NCBI GenBank assembly: GCA_024134725.1
Contig: CP099863.1
Span: 3,407,258-3,471,257, forward strand
Source: Bacillus sp. 1780r2a1
GTDB taxonomy: Bacteria > Bacillota > Bacilli > Bacillales > Bacillaceae_H
Direction: 5' to 3'
Length of the DNA: 64,000 bases
A program made the translations under genes and the position numbers. The notes beneath the pieces were generated by a model. It had not been told where the DNA came from, did no database searches, and saw only the letters and a program-made list of their open reading frames with translations. Shown here piece by piece: positions 17,242 to 25,629 of this stretch (position 1 is the first letter of the stretch; each line of letters begins with the position of its first letter).

Positions 17242-18765
17242 TTATCCATTTAATTTCCTTTGTAAATTTTGATACTTTTTGTTAGCTGGTTCTATTGCTA
17301 AGGCTTTTTCTACGTTGTCTTTCGCTTCATCTATGTGATTTAACTCCGCATTCAATAAAGCTAAGTAGTAATAACCTTCGTGAAAATTAGAGTTAAACCT
17401 AACGGACTCTCTTAGATCTTGCTCTGCACGTTCATATTCTTTAAGCTGTGCGTAAGCATACCCTCTTAAGTAGTAAATCAATGCATTGTTTGTATCTCGT
17501 TCTACAAAGCTGTCTAAAGATTTAATCGCTACTTCATATTCTTTTTGTTCAATATACTCGTTTGCTAAGCTGAGAGCGTACGGCTCATCTGATGTTGTTG
17601 TTCGAACATAAAATCCATAATATAATAGGCCCATTACGAGCAATATAGTTGATACAAGTGCTGGTATCTGTACGTATAGCTTTGGTTTCTTCGGCAAACT
17701 AACAATACTTGCAGCTAAGAACCCACCGATGAGCCCACCAATATGTCCTGCGTTATCAATTCCTGGTACTACTAAGCCAAAGATAAGGTTAATGACGATT
17801 AGAGCTAATACATTGTATCCAATTGTCCGAAAGAAGACTCGTGGATTTGTACGTGCTAAAAAGAGCAGCGCACCAAAACAGCCAAATATTGCACCTGAAG
17901 CTCCTGCTGATAAACTTGAAGTCCACACAAAACTTCCTAAAACGCCAGCAAATCCTGCTAGTATATAAATAAATAAGAAGCGTGCGTTACCATACATTCT
18001 TTCTACCAATGTTCCTAAATAATAGAGGGCTAAGCTGTTCATTAATAGATGAAAAACACCAATATGTATAATGATTGGCATAAAAAACCGCCACCACTCT
18101 CCCTCTAAAATAAGAGGATTGTATTTAGCACCATACTCAATGAGAGTTAACGGATCTTCGCTGCTTCCTTTCCATTCTAAAAATAGAAACATTAAAATTT
18201 GAGCAGCAAGAAAGATGTATGTAAAGAAAGGTTTTCCATACTGAAATAATTTCTCTTCTTCTTTACGCTCTGCATCAATTTTACTTAATACTTCATAGCG
18301 TATTTGGTGTGCTTGGTGAAATAACTCTTCTTCAGAGTACCTTTCAACATTTGGTGCTGCTAAGTCTAAAAGTGAAAATAGCGATTCCATTTTATAAACT
18401 TGTTCGCCAATATACCTTTCTACTTTTACCTTCATTTTTTTTAACTGAAGATTTTTTTGCTCGTTGCCCTCGTATTGCAAAGGTTCAAAATCCATTACGT
18501 ATATATTGTGAAAGGTCATTCTACGCTGAAACCGTTGCTTTCGCAGCCCTTCAGCGCGCTCTAACGCTAGCACTTGATCTTTTTGGAAATCGTTCTCCCA
18601 GCTAAAGGTTTTACGAGCCACTCGAAACGTTGTTTTTTCACCTCGTCTGTTATAATCAAACCACACTTCTGTTCCATCATGATTCGTATGTATAAGCGAA
18701 TATTCTTTCTTATGTTGTACTCCATGAATAAAAGACCAATAATAATAATCTTGCATGGCCGACAT
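17242..18765 (-). CDS. gluP: Rhomboid intramembrane serine protease with TPR tail
   Basis: 507 residues; ATG at 18765 with GGAGG 8 bases upstream. A cytosolic N-terminal domain (about 1-175) precedes the rhomboid core, with HLLMNSLAL at about 239-247, GASGAIFG with the catalytic Ser at about 290, and HIGG with the His at about 341. After the last helix (about 375) the tail to 507 contains TPR-like repeats (ALIYYLRGYAYAQLKEYERA and a second copy). It is the orthologue of B. subtilis YqgP/GluP, which cleaves membrane substrates including the magnesium transporter MgtE. Confidence 0.93.
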   Translation of the reverse strand: MSAMQDYYYWSFIHGVQHKKEYSLIHTNHDGTEVWFDYNRRGEKTTFRVARKTFSWENDFQKDQVLALERAEGLRKQRFQRRMTFHNIYVMDFEPLQYEGNEQKNLQLKKMKVKVERYIGEQVYKMESLFSLLDLAAPNVERYSEEELFHQAHQIRYEVLSKIDAERKEEEKLFQYGKPFFTYIFLAAQILMFLFLEWKGSSEDPLTLIEYGAKYNPLILEGEWWRFFMPIIIHIGVFHLLMNSLALYYLGTLVERMYGNARFLFIYILAGFAGVLGSFVWTSSLSAGASGAIFGCFGALLFLARTNPRVFFRTIGYNVLALIVINLIFGLVVPGIDNAGHIGGLIGGFLAASIVSLPKKPKLYVQIPALVSTILLVMGLLYYGFYVRTTTSDEPYALSLANEYIEQKEYEVAIKSLDSFVERDTNNALIYYLRGYAYAQLKEYERAEQDLRESVRFNSNFHEGYYYLALLNAELNHIDEAKDNVEKALAIEPANKKYQNLQRKLNG

Positions 18766-18844
18766 TTCTTATGCCTCCCCTGTTTTTTTCTCTTTATTAC
18801 CATCGCAAAAAAAACTTAAAAAATCAATCTTTTCTCCCCATAAT

Positions 18845-18880
18845 AAAAGCACTTTATAAGCTAACTTATAAAGTGCTTTT
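18845..18880 (-). terminator. Terminator of yqgO
   Basis: AAAAGCACTTTATAAG, a 4-base loop, CTTATAAAGTGCTTTT, a near-symmetric hairpin just downstream of yqgO. Confidence 0.8.
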
Positions 18881-18894
18881 ATTATGCGTTGCAT

Positions 18895-19071
18895 TTAGCG
18901 AAACACTTGATTCATTAAACGCTCACGCACATAAGGCATATTAAAAAATGAACGAACTGCTAAGCTACGTAAAAACGAATTACGAAAAAACACGTTAACT
19001 AAACGATATCTTATCTGGTATATAACATAACCGATTAAAAGTACACTAAGCCATCCTATAAAACGTTTCAT
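18895..19071 (-). CDS. yqgO: Small membrane-anchored protein YqgO
   Basis: 58 residues, MKRFIGWLSVLLIGYVIYQI at the start, giving one membrane helix followed by a very basic segment (about ten Arg/Lys). AGGAGG lies 9 bases before the ATG. It sits between gluP and the DUF92 gene, the position of B. subtilis yqgO, with the same length class. Function unknown. Confidence 0.75.
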   Translation of the reverse strand: MKRFIGWLSVLLIGYVIYQIRYRLVNVFFRNSFLRSLAVRSFFNMPYVRERLMNQVFR

Positions 19072-19129
19072 TTCGCTAAACCTCCTTACGATTTAGCATG
19101 CACAGTTTCACTTCCTTTATCCTTTAGCT

Positions 19130-19921
19130 TTACATAAGATAAAAAAGCCATCCACCAAAAGTAGTCGCAAAAATAATTGATAATAAGTTAACAGCATCAT
19201 TATTACAATACTTCCAGCCTTTTTCATAAGCAGTTGGAACCCCACAGTGCTGTTCTTTTTCAGTTTGCAAATGACAAACTGAACAGCGATACCTCAGTTG
19301 GATTGTCGCTCCTAAAAACGTATCAATAAGGTTTCCTAAAAATCCAAACATACTAATAAGTAAGCACTCTATAATTGATAGTTCGGGAAAAGCATAGAAA
19401 GCAGTAGCTGCAATAATGAAGGATCCACCGATACTCGCTGCTGTTCCAAGTATTGAAATGGCGCCCGACGTCCCTGGATCTACCTGTTTCAAAGTTAAGA
19501 TAAAGACTGGTTTGGTTTTACTTAATACGCCGATTTCAGAAGCCCATGTATCGGCATTAGCCGCTGCTAAACTAATGGCAAACATCATTAAAAAGACGTG
19601 AGATTCAAAGTTAAAGAATAAAAGAGCACTCAGCGCCGCAACTCCACCATTTGCAGCTACTTGTACATAGTCACGCTGATTATGCTTAGCTACTTTTTCC
19701 TCCACTATTTTCTTTTTCACTTTTTTATACTGACTAAAGAACGTAGATGTGCCAAAAAACACTCCTAACAATAATAAACCTTTTAATTCAAAACCAATAT
19801 AAATGCTGATGCCAACAGCAGCAGCCATAATGGCACCTGACCTTGATAAAACACGAAGTGCATATCCTATAAAGGACACAAAGCAAATGATTACATAAAT
19901 AAGAAAACTATTTATGAGCAC
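19130..19921 (-). CDS. DUF92 family polytopic membrane protein
   Basis: 263 residues if started at GTG 19921, which has GAGGAG 10 bases upstream and overlaps the yqgN stop by 14 bases; an ATG at 19939 is the alternative. About six to seven hydrophobic helices are visible. DTWASEIGVLSKTKPVFI near the middle and GNLIDTFLGATIQ are the family signatures, shared with plant VTE6 (phytyl-phosphate kinase). A cysteine/histidine cluster (CSVCHLQTEKEQHCG) follows in a cytosolic or external loop. The activity in Bacillus is unknown; a CTP-dependent polyprenyl-phosphate kinase is a possibility by homology only. Confidence 0.8.
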   Translation of the reverse strand: MLINSFLIYVIICFVSFIGYALRVLSRSGAIMAAAVGISIYIGFELKGLLLLGVFFGTSTFFSQYKKVKKKIVEEKVAKHNQRDYVQVAANGGVAALSALLFFNFESHVFLMMFAISLAAANADTWASEIGVLSKTKPVFILTLKQVDPGTSGAISILGTAASIGGSFIIAATAFYAFPELSIIECLLISMFGFLGNLIDTFLGATIQLRYRCSVCHLQTEKEQHCGVPTAYEKGWKYCNNDAVNLLSIIFATTFGGWLFYLM

Positions 19922-20480
19922 AATGTATAATCTCCTCATCTGTAATAATAGCGTCCACCGGGATATCATGGGATTCAACCGGTACACTTTGTACAATTTG
20001 TTCATTAAAAGCCAAGCTTACCTTCATTTGTTCGTAACCGATGAGAAAGCGATCATAATAGCCTCCTCCGTATCCAATTCGATAACCATTTGAACTAAAT
20101 ACAACACCCGGTACAAGAATGAGGTCAATCTCACTCTTTTTAATAACCTCTGTTTGTAATTCAATTGGTTCCTGCAAGTTAAAAAATACGACTTCTAGCT
20201 GAGAGAAAGACGTAATTTTCCGAAAAATCATTTCACTTTTTTCGGAGACGCATTTTGGAACAGCAATCGTTTTTCCTTGAGACCAAGCTATTTCAATTAG
20301 TCGTTTTGTATCTACTTCTTGTCCTCTAGAAATTGTTATTGCAATTACATCAGCCTCTTGCCACCAGGTAGTATCCAAGAGTTTTTTTGCAATTAACATT
20401 GATTTTGCATGGTATGTACCTGCTGTCGATAAATTCAATAACCGCTGCTTCATTTTACGTCGCATGTCCGCTTTGTTCAT
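19908..20480 (-). CDS. yqgN: 5-formyltetrahydrofolate cyclo-ligase
   Basis: 190 residues, the normal size. It converts 5-formyl-THF to 5,10-methenyl-THF with ATP. The N-terminal basic ATP-binding region is MNKADMRRKMKQRL, and the C-terminal family motif GYRIGYGGGYYDRFL is at about 134-148. It lies after rpmG and is translationally coupled to the DUF92 gene. Confidence 0.93.
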   Translation of the reverse strand: MNKADMRRKMKQRLLNLSTAGTYHAKSMLIAKKLLDTTWWQEADVIAITISRGQEVDTKRLIEIAWSQGKTIAVPKCVSEKSEMIFRKITSFSQLEVVFFNLQEPIELQTEVIKKSEIDLILVPGVVFSSNGYRIGYGGGYYDRFLIGYEQMKVSLAFNEQIVQSVPVESHDIPVDAIITDEEIIHCAHK

Positions 20481-20508
20481 CTTTCCACTCCTTACACTGA
20501 TATTTATA

Positions 20509-20541
20509 TAAAAAAAACAGCAGGAATATTCTCCTACTGCT
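20509..20541 (-). terminator. Terminator of rpmG
   Basis: Minus-strand arms AGCAGTAGGA and TCCTGCTG (one bulged base) around GAATAT, then eight U residues. Confidence 0.8.
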
Positions 20542-20690
20542 TACTTAGTTTCACGGTGAAGTGTTACTTTTTTAAGTCTTGGGCTATATTTTTTCAACTC
20601 AAGACGATCTGGGTTGTTACGTTTGTTTTTAGTTGTGATGTAGTTACGATCACCAGTTTCAGTACAAGCTAATGTAACGTTTACGCGCAT
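20541..20690 (-). CDS. rpmG: 50S ribosomal protein L33, cysteine-poor form
   Basis: 49 residues beginning [20 protein letters not shown] and ending [11 protein letters not shown]. The zinc ribbon of C+ L33 needs two CxxC pairs; here CTETG and YSPRLKK leave only one cysteine, so this is a C- form that cannot hold zinc. GGAGGG precedes the ATG by 7 bases. It occupies the rpmGA position next to yqgN. No Zur-box-like palindrome is visible in the 100 bases upstream, so expression is probably constitutive. Confidence 0.93.
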   Translation of the reverse strand: MRVNVTLACTETGDRNYITTKNKRNNPDRLELKKYSPRLKKVTLHRETK

Positions 20691-20876
20691 CTATTTTCCC
20701 TCCAAACATTATAAACATAAATCAGACTTTACTATAATATCATTTTTCACTTCGGAATGCCAGTCTGTTTTTTTAACTAACATAGTTAATTTTTGATTAT
20801 ATTGTTTCTTTTCACCTTTAGCACAGATTAGCACGTACATTCGCTAACTAATAAATTCCTTCTGATGATGATTTTT

Positions 20877-21983
20877 CTAAAATTCTTTTTTTTGTTTTTG
20901 CGCTCTAAGTGAAAATTGATTCATAAACTTTGCGATACTAAAAAGAGGCTTAGCTTTTACATCAAACACACGCGCTACAGCTCCGCTTTCGGCTTTATCA
21001 TTTAAAAGAACACTCTCTCTTTCAAGAATCATCCCATGTTCCAATGCAACATCGTATAAAAAGCAGTTCTTTTTTACAATAACATCATTCATCAACACAC
21101 TTTTTCGAATTGTTGCGTTACTATTAATATGACTATTCTTCCCAATAACGGTCCATGGACCGATTGTGCATCCTGATCTAATTTGTACCTTTTCTCCAAT
21201 ATAAACTGGAGGAATTACCTTCACATCTTCTGCAATAACAGCGGTTTCTGAAATATGGTTCAAGCTGTTAGAACCGAATAGCTTTTCATATAAATCATAA
21301 TGTGCTTGCCGATAATGATGTAGCTGTCCGATATCAATCCAATAGCTTGCCGTTGTATAATGATAGACTTTACGCTTTTCCTTTAGCAGTGCAGGAATAA
21401 CATCAAAGCTAAAGTCAACTGCTCCTTCACATCTAATACTGTTTAAAACTGACTTATGAATTACATAAATACCAGTATTGATTAAGTTGCCAGTTGCTTC
21501 GTACTGTTTTGGCTTTTCAATAAAACGCGTGACCTCATTTTTGTCATTTGCAGATACCAGTCCGTAATGTGTAACGTCTGGTACAAGCTTTGTTACAATT
21601 GTCATTTCACTTTGATGCTGTCGATGAAACGCAATAACGTTAGCTAGATTTAAATCCGTTACAGCATCTCCACTAATGATGATACATTCTTCTTCAATAA
21701 ACCAGTCTGCTTTTTTGACCCCTCCAGCTGTTCCAAGAGGCATATCTTCAATAAAATAGGTAATTGAGACATCCCACTTCTTTCCGTCCCCAAAGTAATT
21801 CATAATTTGCTCAGGTAAATATTGCAGCGTAATGCCAATTTCATTAATTCCATACTTTTTTAAGAGTTCAACTATATATTCAATAACAGGATATTCATAG
21901 AGTGGAAGCATTGGTTTTGGAACGTCGTTTGTTAGTGGCTGTAAACGCGTCCCTCTACCACCGGCAAGTATAATGGCTTTCAA
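20877..21983 (-). CDS. Sugar-1-phosphate nucleotidyltransferase with left-handed beta-helix
   Basis: 368 residues. The N-terminal nucleotidyltransferase domain has the signature LAGGRGTRLQPLT (6-18), PKPMLPL, GTAGGVKKA and the metal-binding ISGDAVTDLN at about 108. From about residue 245 hexapeptide repeats form a left-handed beta-helix (IGEKVQIRSGCTIGPWTVIG and following). It resembles mannose-1-phosphate guanylyltransferase-type proteins but lacks a fused phosphomannomutase domain. The start is TTG 21983, overlapping the stop of the fusion gene as TTGA. It presumably makes the NDP-sugar used by the adjacent GT4 enzyme; the nucleotide and sugar are not determined. Confidence 0.82.
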   Translation of the reverse strand: MKAIILAGGRGTRLQPLTNDVPKPMLPLYEYPVIEYIVELLKKYGINEIGITLQYLPEQIMNYFGDGKKWDVSITYFIEDMPLGTAGGVKKADWFIEEECIIISGDAVTDLNLANVIAFHRQHQSEMTIVTKLVPDVTHYGLVSANDKNEVTRFIEKPKQYEATGNLINTGIYVIHKSVLNSIRCEGAVDFSFDVIPALLKEKRKVYHYTTASYWIDIGQLHHYRQAHYDLYEKLFGSNSLNHISETAVIAEDVKVIPPVYIGEKVQIRSGCTIGPWTVIGKNSHINSNATIRKSVLMNDVIVKKNCFLYDVALEHGMILERESVLLNDKAESGAVARVFDVKAKPLFSIAKFMNQFSLRAQKQKKEF

Positions 21984-24253
21984 CGCTTTTCCTTCCTCCT
22001 TTTACTCTGTTTGATTTGATTTTGAAATAACACGCTTGTATCCCGTGCAATTTGTTCCCAACTAAACATTGTAGTTGCTTCAATATATCCTTTTTCGCTA
22101 ATTTCTTGAACCAGCTGTGAGTCTGTTATCACAGTAAAAATGCAGTGGATTAACTCTTCGACAACTCCAGGCTTAAACGTAAGTCCGGTTATCCTATGAT
22201 TAACGATATCTTTTAAACCGCCTGTTTCAGAGACAATTGTAGGTTTTTTCGCTACCATTCCTTCTAATGCCACAATCCCAAATGGTTCATACAGACTTGG
22301 GAATATTACTCCGGTGCTTAAGTGTAGCAGACAGTTTCGTTCTTCATCCGTAATATACCCAATAAATTTAATATACTGATTTAGCTTTCGATCTTTAATT
22401 TGCTGTTGAAACTCATGTAAAAGTGGACCCTTACCAGCAATGATGAATTGAATATCAATATTTACCTTCTTAAAATATTCTGCAGCTTGAATTAAAAGCT
22501 GAAAGCCTTTTTCATAAACAATACGACCAATTGAAAAAAAGATGGGTGTATTTTGCAGCTTAAACTTTCCTTTGACCGCTACTTCTTTTGAACGATTAAC
22601 AACACTAGCAACCATATGCTGATCAATGCCGTTTGGAAAAATTGAAATGCGCTCTTCTTCTATATTAAACAATTCCATTATTTCTTTTTTCATATAGCTA
22701 CTGCATACGATAATAGCTGTGGATTCATGCACAAGTTCTTCTTCACGCTGATGAATCTTTTGCTGCATGTCATTATGAATGCCATTATTTCGTCCATGCT
22801 CTGTTGCATGTATAGTTGTAATAAGCGGTTTTTTCACGTGGGTAGCAATACTTTGTGCTGCTGTTCCAACCAGCCAATCATGAGCATGAATTACTTGGAA
22901 TGGCCTAGCAGTTGCTAAACGAATACCTTCTAGTGCCATTGCTACATTTAAACTATTTACCCATGTAAGAAAATCAGCATGATGAGGTTGTAAACTTTTC
23001 ACCCGGTAAACATGAACACCATACATACATTCATACAAGGGTAACCCTTCTACAAATGTTGTAATAACAACCACATAATGGCCAGATTTCGCTAAAGCAC
23101 GGGATAAATCAAATACGTGTCGAGCCAATCCGCCAATAACAAGCGGGGGATATTCCCATGCCAGCATTAAAATCGACATATTTCCCGGTAAATATAAAGA
23201 AATCTCTTTATCCGTTTCTTGATAAACAATCCCGCATTCTTTTAAAACAGAAGGAAGCCATTGTAAGTAGTCATTCTTCATTACTTTTTGTTCTTCAGCC
23301 TGGCATAGCTGGTTGAATAAGTTTAACTGCTTGCTATAGTCATATTTGGCATGAATTAACCAATCACTGCACGCCAAGATAATCCAGGTACGCTCTAATT
23401 CTTTTTTTCTCTCAAATGTATGCAGCTTAGGATAGACTTTACTTAACTTTGCTTCCGTCTGTTGCATTGTCTTATAAAACCAGCTGTTTTCCTCTGTGAT
23501 GGGATAATTATATTTAGATGACTCATACTTAGGCGAAATCTTCACTGGTTTCTGTTGATTTTTTATATCTTTCACACATTGATATAGTAGCTTTCCATCT
23601 TTTAAAAATTTCATGGCTTTTGCACTTGTTGAAATGATCGGTGTTAACTCAGCATGCTTAAGAAGGCATATACCGCTTGGTGTACTATATAGATTGACTC
23701 CGTCTCCGTAATCGTACTGTACATCAATAAAACTATATTCAATGTTATGCGCTTTCAATAACTTATCAATTTCATACGTATAATCTCCACTTGGCAAGTA
23801 AAACCCCTTAGGGCTCTCCCCAAGGTATTTACTAAATAGCTCAATCGCAAGGCTAATCTGTAAATGGTAGCCGTTAGGTGTTTTTAATAAAGATGGATGC
23901 CGCGTGGTCATAGGTGTTGCTATACACTCTATAATTTGTTCGCGCTGATAATAGTTTAACGCGTCAAGCAGCCTTCCGTCCCATTGTTTCAGGGTATTAA
24001 TAAATTGCCCTTGACGTTGTATAAAATCATTGAATCGTTGATTAAAGTCACTATGATCTAAAATTCCTAAAATAAAAGAAGAAACAATAATTGAAGCACC
24101 TTTTAACCTATTATTTTGAATGTCATGTACAAGCGGGAGATAATTTTTAAACAAATGCTCAAATAGTACGTTTTCATTCGCTTTATCCCAACAAATCATG
24201 TCGTATACAGGGTCTTCCATATTAATAATTAAGCACGTACAGTCATTCATCAC
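21980..24253 (-). CDS. Degenerate GH57-like domain fused to a GT4 glycosyltransferase
   Basis: 757 residues. Residues about 5-320 align by pattern with the GH57/DUF1957 branching-enzyme group (ENVLFEHLFKNYLPLV, QISLAIELFSKYLGESPKGF, IIEYSF-like strand, ERTWIILACSDW). The expected HxH near the N-terminus is absent, and the nucleophile motif LPECGY reads LPSGDY at 153-158, so hydrolase activity is unlikely. Residues about 358-745 are a GT4 transferase like glycogen synthase: GGLARHV (374-380), HAHDW (456-460), GRIVYEKG (576-583) and the E-x7-E motif in PSLYEPFGIVALEG (652-665). Starts are GTG 24253 or ATG 24250, both overlapping the upstream gene. Confidence 0.82.
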   Translation of the reverse strand: MMNDCTCLIINMEDPVYDMICWDKANENVLFEHLFKNYLPLVHDIQNNRLKGASIIVSSFILGILDHSDFNQRFNDFIQRQGQFINTLKQWDGRLLDALNYYQREQIIECIATPMTTRHPSLLKTPNGYHLQISLAIELFSKYLGESPKGFYLPSGDYTYEIDKLLKAHNIEYSFIDVQYDYGDGVNLYSTPSGICLLKHAELTPIISTSAKAMKFLKDGKLLYQCVKDIKNQQKPVKISPKYESSKYNYPITEENSWFYKTMQQTEAKLSKVYPKLHTFERKKELERTWIILACSDWLIHAKYDYSKQLNLFNQLCQAEEQKVMKNDYLQWLPSVLKECGIVYQETDKEISLYLPGNMSILMLAWEYPPLVIGGLARHVFDLSRALAKSGHYVVVITTFVEGLPLYECMYGVHVYRVKSLQPHHADFLTWVNSLNVAMALEGIRLATARPFQVIHAHDWLVGTAAQSIATHVKKPLITTIHATEHGRNNGIHNDMQQKIHQREEELVHESTAIIVCSSYMKKEIMELFNIEEERISIFPNGIDQHMVASVVNRSKEVAVKGKFKLQNTPIFFSIGRIVYEKGFQLLIQAAEYFKKVNIDIQFIIAGKGPLLHEFQQQIKDRKLNQYIKFIGYITDEERNCLLHLSTGVIFPSLYEPFGIVALEGMVAKKPTIVSETGGLKDIVNHRITGLTFKPGVVEELIHCIFTVITDSQLVQEISEKGYIEATTMFSWEQIARDTSVLFQNQIKQSKRRKEKR

Positions 24254-24737
24254 TTTTATTCACCTTGTCCCACTCATTTGTATAATAAGAATACGTACTA
24301 AAGCAGTCATCATGAAAATAATCGGTTTGTGGTGCCTTTTCACTCCAGGACCACGTTATTTGTTCCAACTGTTCGGTTTCTATATCTGACCTCAGCTGAA
24401 CTCGGCTCGAACGTATCAGCGCAAAGAAGTGATGTTCGTATACACCCACATCTACAACATATGTACAGTTAGTATCCATATCTCTCAAGAATGCTTCTGT
24501 CTGATGACTACAAATCTCTAAAAGCGTATGCCGCTTCGATTGATGTCCATCAAATGCAACGCTAAGACCGGTTACGTCATAAATACATAAAGCAAATGAC
24601 AGATCATTCCATTTCTTTTGATACATCTTTTCTACCATTTCCTGAACAGCGTCAGAAAAAGACCAGTGTACATATAAGGCCGAAGCGTTTACTCGATTTA
24701 TAACGCATACATCCAATTCATTTACTTCTGTCTTCAA
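24243..24737 (-). CDS. DUF4912 domain protein
   Basis: 164 residues. The central pattern (ALYVHWSFSDAVQEMV, FALCIYDVTGLSVAFDG, TCTYVVDVGVYEH, FFALIRSSRV) matches the DUF4912 family, which often accompanies GH57/GT4 carbohydrate genes and has a carbohydrate-binding-like beta-sandwich appearance. The likely start is TTG 24737, just after GGTGAGG. It is the first gene of a three-gene operon in which each junction overlaps. Function unknown; a role in sensing or holding a glycan is inference. Confidence 0.72.
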   Translation of the reverse strand: MKTEVNELDVCVINRVNASALYVHWSFSDAVQEMVEKMYQKKWNDLSFALCIYDVTGLSVAFDGHQSKRHTLLEICSHQTEAFLRDMDTNCTYVVDVGVYEHHFFALIRSSRVQLRSDIETEQLEQITWSWSEKAPQTDYFHDDCFSTYSYYTNEWDKVNKSDE

Positions 24738-24865
24738 AGCCTCACCACTTTACTTAAGATATACTTATTGTCATATTACCACTAAGAAAAAACTGTAACA
24801 ATAAACACAATTTGTCGATTTATGGTATCATGGATTGATTTTATCTTTTATAAGAGGTGAACCAC

Positions 24866-25171
24866 ATGTTATATGCTTTTATTACACTAACTATAATTTC
24901 CTTATTTTTACTTTTATTTTCTTTTTTAAAGGAAACAAAGGTACATTCGCTAGAAAAACAGCTAGAGCACCTTTCATTAACTGTGCTACAAGACCAATAT
25001 CAAACCACTAAGCGTTTAGATTCATTAGAAGAAGCCTTATTCTCTGACGAAGATGATGATAACGCGATTCGCTCGGCCAACGCTAAGCTTTTATCTCCAA
25101 ATCAGCAACCACTTCATAAAGAAGATATAAAACGACTGCTTAGCATGCAAGGGACACATCACTATGAATAG
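24866..25171 (+). CDS. yqzD: YqzD-like membrane-anchored small protein
   Basis: 101 residues from the ATG at 24866, preceded by AGAGGTGA. One N-terminal membrane helix (about residues 2-22) is followed by a charged, probably coiled-coil segment with an acidic patch (DEDDD). It overlaps the next gene by 8 bases. Gene order next to the pst operon and beside an MltG-like gene matches B. subtilis yqzD-yqzC; the name rests mainly on that context. Confidence 0.6.
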   Translation: MLYAFITLTIISLFLLLFSFLKETKVHSLEKQLEHLSLTVLQDQYQTTKRLDSLEEALFSDEDDDNAIRSANAKLLSPNQQPLHKEDIKRLLSMQGTHHYE

Positions 25172-25592
25172 TTTAACAATACGAGGATTTGCTATCGGGA
25201 TATTAACAGCCACTTCAATTCTAGCTGTCGTTTATGTGATTCAAGAGAACAATGCTGCTTCTTTAAAAATTAGCGTTGCTGACCTACGTGCTTACGCAAA
25301 AGACCATGAGTATATATTAATTAAGGAAAAAGAATACAAGGATTCATTGAAGCCTGGCTTTGAGAAGCAAGAGAATATACCTAAAACAAACGAAGTCTCA
25401 ATCTCTATAACAGCAGGGATGTCTAGTTTAGATATTGCAAATACATTAGTAAACAATCATGTTATTAATTCGACAGATGAATTTGAAGACCTCGTTGCTC
25501 AAAAGAACGCAAGCACAAAATTTCAAGTTGGTACATATACGCTTACATCGAATATGAGCTTAGAGCAAATTGTTAACACTTTAACAAAATAA
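25164..25592 (+). CDS. yqzC: YceG/MltG-like protein YqzC
   Basis: 142 residues. A single N-terminal membrane helix (about 8-26) leads to an external domain whose C-terminal half (ISITAGMSSLDIANTLVNNH through GTYTLTSNMSLEQIVNTLTK) resembles the LysM-like subdomain of the MltG/YceG family. The catalytic transglycosylase domain of full MltG (about 340 residues) is absent, so it is probably a binding or regulatory relative. Confidence 0.7.
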   Translation: MNSLTIRGFAIGILTATSILAVVYVIQENNAASLKISVADLRAYAKDHEYILIKEKEYKDSLKPGFEKQENIPKTNEVSISITAGMSSLDIANTLVNNHVINSTDEFEDLVAQKNASTKFQVGTYTLTSNMSLEQIVNTLTK

Positions 25593-25625
25593 AAAGCACA
25601 CAGCAAATGCTGTGTGCTTTTTATT
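25591..25625. terminator. Bidirectional terminator between yqzC and phoU
   Basis: AAAAGCACACAGCA, two loop bases, TGCTGTGTGCTTTT, with flanking A and T runs on both sides. Confidence 0.9.
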
Positions 25626-25629
25626 TTTA

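Noticed and set aside
24780-24860. A SigF-like promoter upstream of the DUF4912 gene
   Set aside because: GTTTA and GGTAATATGA are present but 21 bases apart rather than about 15.
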